Positions 63,775 through 64,000 of a stretch of 64,000 nucleotides of DNA are shown here, piece after piece. This stretch comes from CAYWYR01 sp964462685. GTDB lineage: Bacteria > Bacteroidota > Ignavibacteria > Kapaibacteriales > UBA2268. Both the position numbers and the translations under genes were made by a program. The notes beneath the pieces are model-generated. The model made no database searches. It was not told where the DNA came from and saw only the letters and a program-made list of their open reading frames with translations. Location of the stretch: NCBI GenBank assembly GCA_964462685.1, contig CAYWYR010000011.1, forward strand, positions 1 to 64,000, given 5' to 3'. Each line of letters begins with the position of its first letter. Position 1 is the first letter of the stretch.

Positions 63775-64000
63775 TTGGGACAGAAAGTAAACCCGATAGG
63801 GCTTAGATTAGGAATAAACCGGTCATGGGATGCCAACTGGTTTGGTTCTGGCAATATCTCAGCAAAAATCGCTGAGGACATGAAGGTTAGGAATTATATC
63901 CGCACCAGAAAGAAAAAAGCTGGTATAGGTAGAATCATAATCGAACGTACTGCAAAGCAGTTGAGAATAACTATAAATACTTCAAGACCTGGTGTAATAA
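63775..64000 (+). CDS. rpsC: 30S ribosomal protein S3 (partial, runs off the window)
   Basis: The frame starts at TTG 63775 after GAGGA (63764-63768), with GQKVNPIGLRLGINRSWDAN, the unmistakable S3 N-terminus, then a basic KH-domain entry (VRNYIRTRKKKAGIGRIIIE). The remaining two thirds lie beyond the window. It is the expected next gene after rplV. Confidence 0.97.
   Translation, partial: MGQKVNPIGLRLGINRSWDANWFGSGNISAKIAEDMKVRNYIRTRKKKAGIGRIIIERTAKQLRITINTSRPGVI

Noticed and set aside
1..64000. CRISPR array
   Set aside because: The short repeats near 12841 and 14046 are contiguous without spacers and are palindromic across their cores, so they are not CRISPR.

Overview
The window looks like a chromosomal contig from the Bacteroidota/Chlorobiota (FCB) side of the tree. 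Reasons: several secreted proteins end in type IX secretion (T9SS) sorting-type domains; the candidate promoter before rpsL matches the Bacteroidota TAnnTTTG -7 element; and the gene order rpsL-rpsG-fusA-tuf-rpsJ-rplC is the Chlorobi-like one, with tuf inside the cluster. I would not name a genus. No rRNA, tRNA or CRISPR array was found.

Layout. 1-680: a gene-free cluster of dispersed-type repeats with two tandem ~190-bp units. 710-2729: an ECF sigma factor followed by an anti-sigma factor that appears to run from cytoplasm to outer membrane. 2757-12840: housekeeping genes (queC, pirin, ubiE/menG, pheS, pepT, smc), interrupted by a small VapBC-type toxin-antitoxin pair and a beta-barrel gene with a decayed tandem copy. 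12841-14141: a DUF4143-type AAA+ ATPase bracketed by 32-bp palindromic repeats. 14148-24856: envelope genes (MsbA-like ABC exporter with a glycosyltransferase, an L,D-transpeptidase lipoprotein, secreted proteins, an orphan response regulator). 24981-36843: glutaryl-CoA dehydrogenase, then the transcription/translation cluster nusA-infB-rbfA-truB-ribF-rpsO-pnp, without rimP in front. 36902-44826: PAS-rich histidine kinase, recX, a GH57 enzyme, rlmB and a secreted subtilase. 45257-47350: a first EF-G. 47553-55962: an accessory region with three GLUG-repeat surface proteins, a lipoprotein, a broken lipoprotein gene, a stand-alone domain related to the N-terminus of long RluA enzymes, and one unknown. 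56120-64000: the str/S10 ribosomal cluster (rpsL, rpsG, a second EF-G, tuf, rpsJ, rplC, rplD, rplW, rplB, rpsS, rplV, rpsC), running off the end.

The points most worth a second look are: (i) the five copies of a 32-bp palindrome-bearing repeat, two before and three after the DUF4143 ATPase, in exact 32-bp register; (ii) the anti-sigma/outer-membrane barrel fusion next to its sigma factor; (iii) the two EF-G proteins, which resemble the functionally split mtEFG1/spdEFG1 and mtEFG2/spdEFG2 types, with the recycling-like one in the str operon; and (iv) the GLUG/T9SS surface-protein island with frameshifts and remnants. Start codons are uncertain for several genes because strong ribosome-binding sites are rare here.
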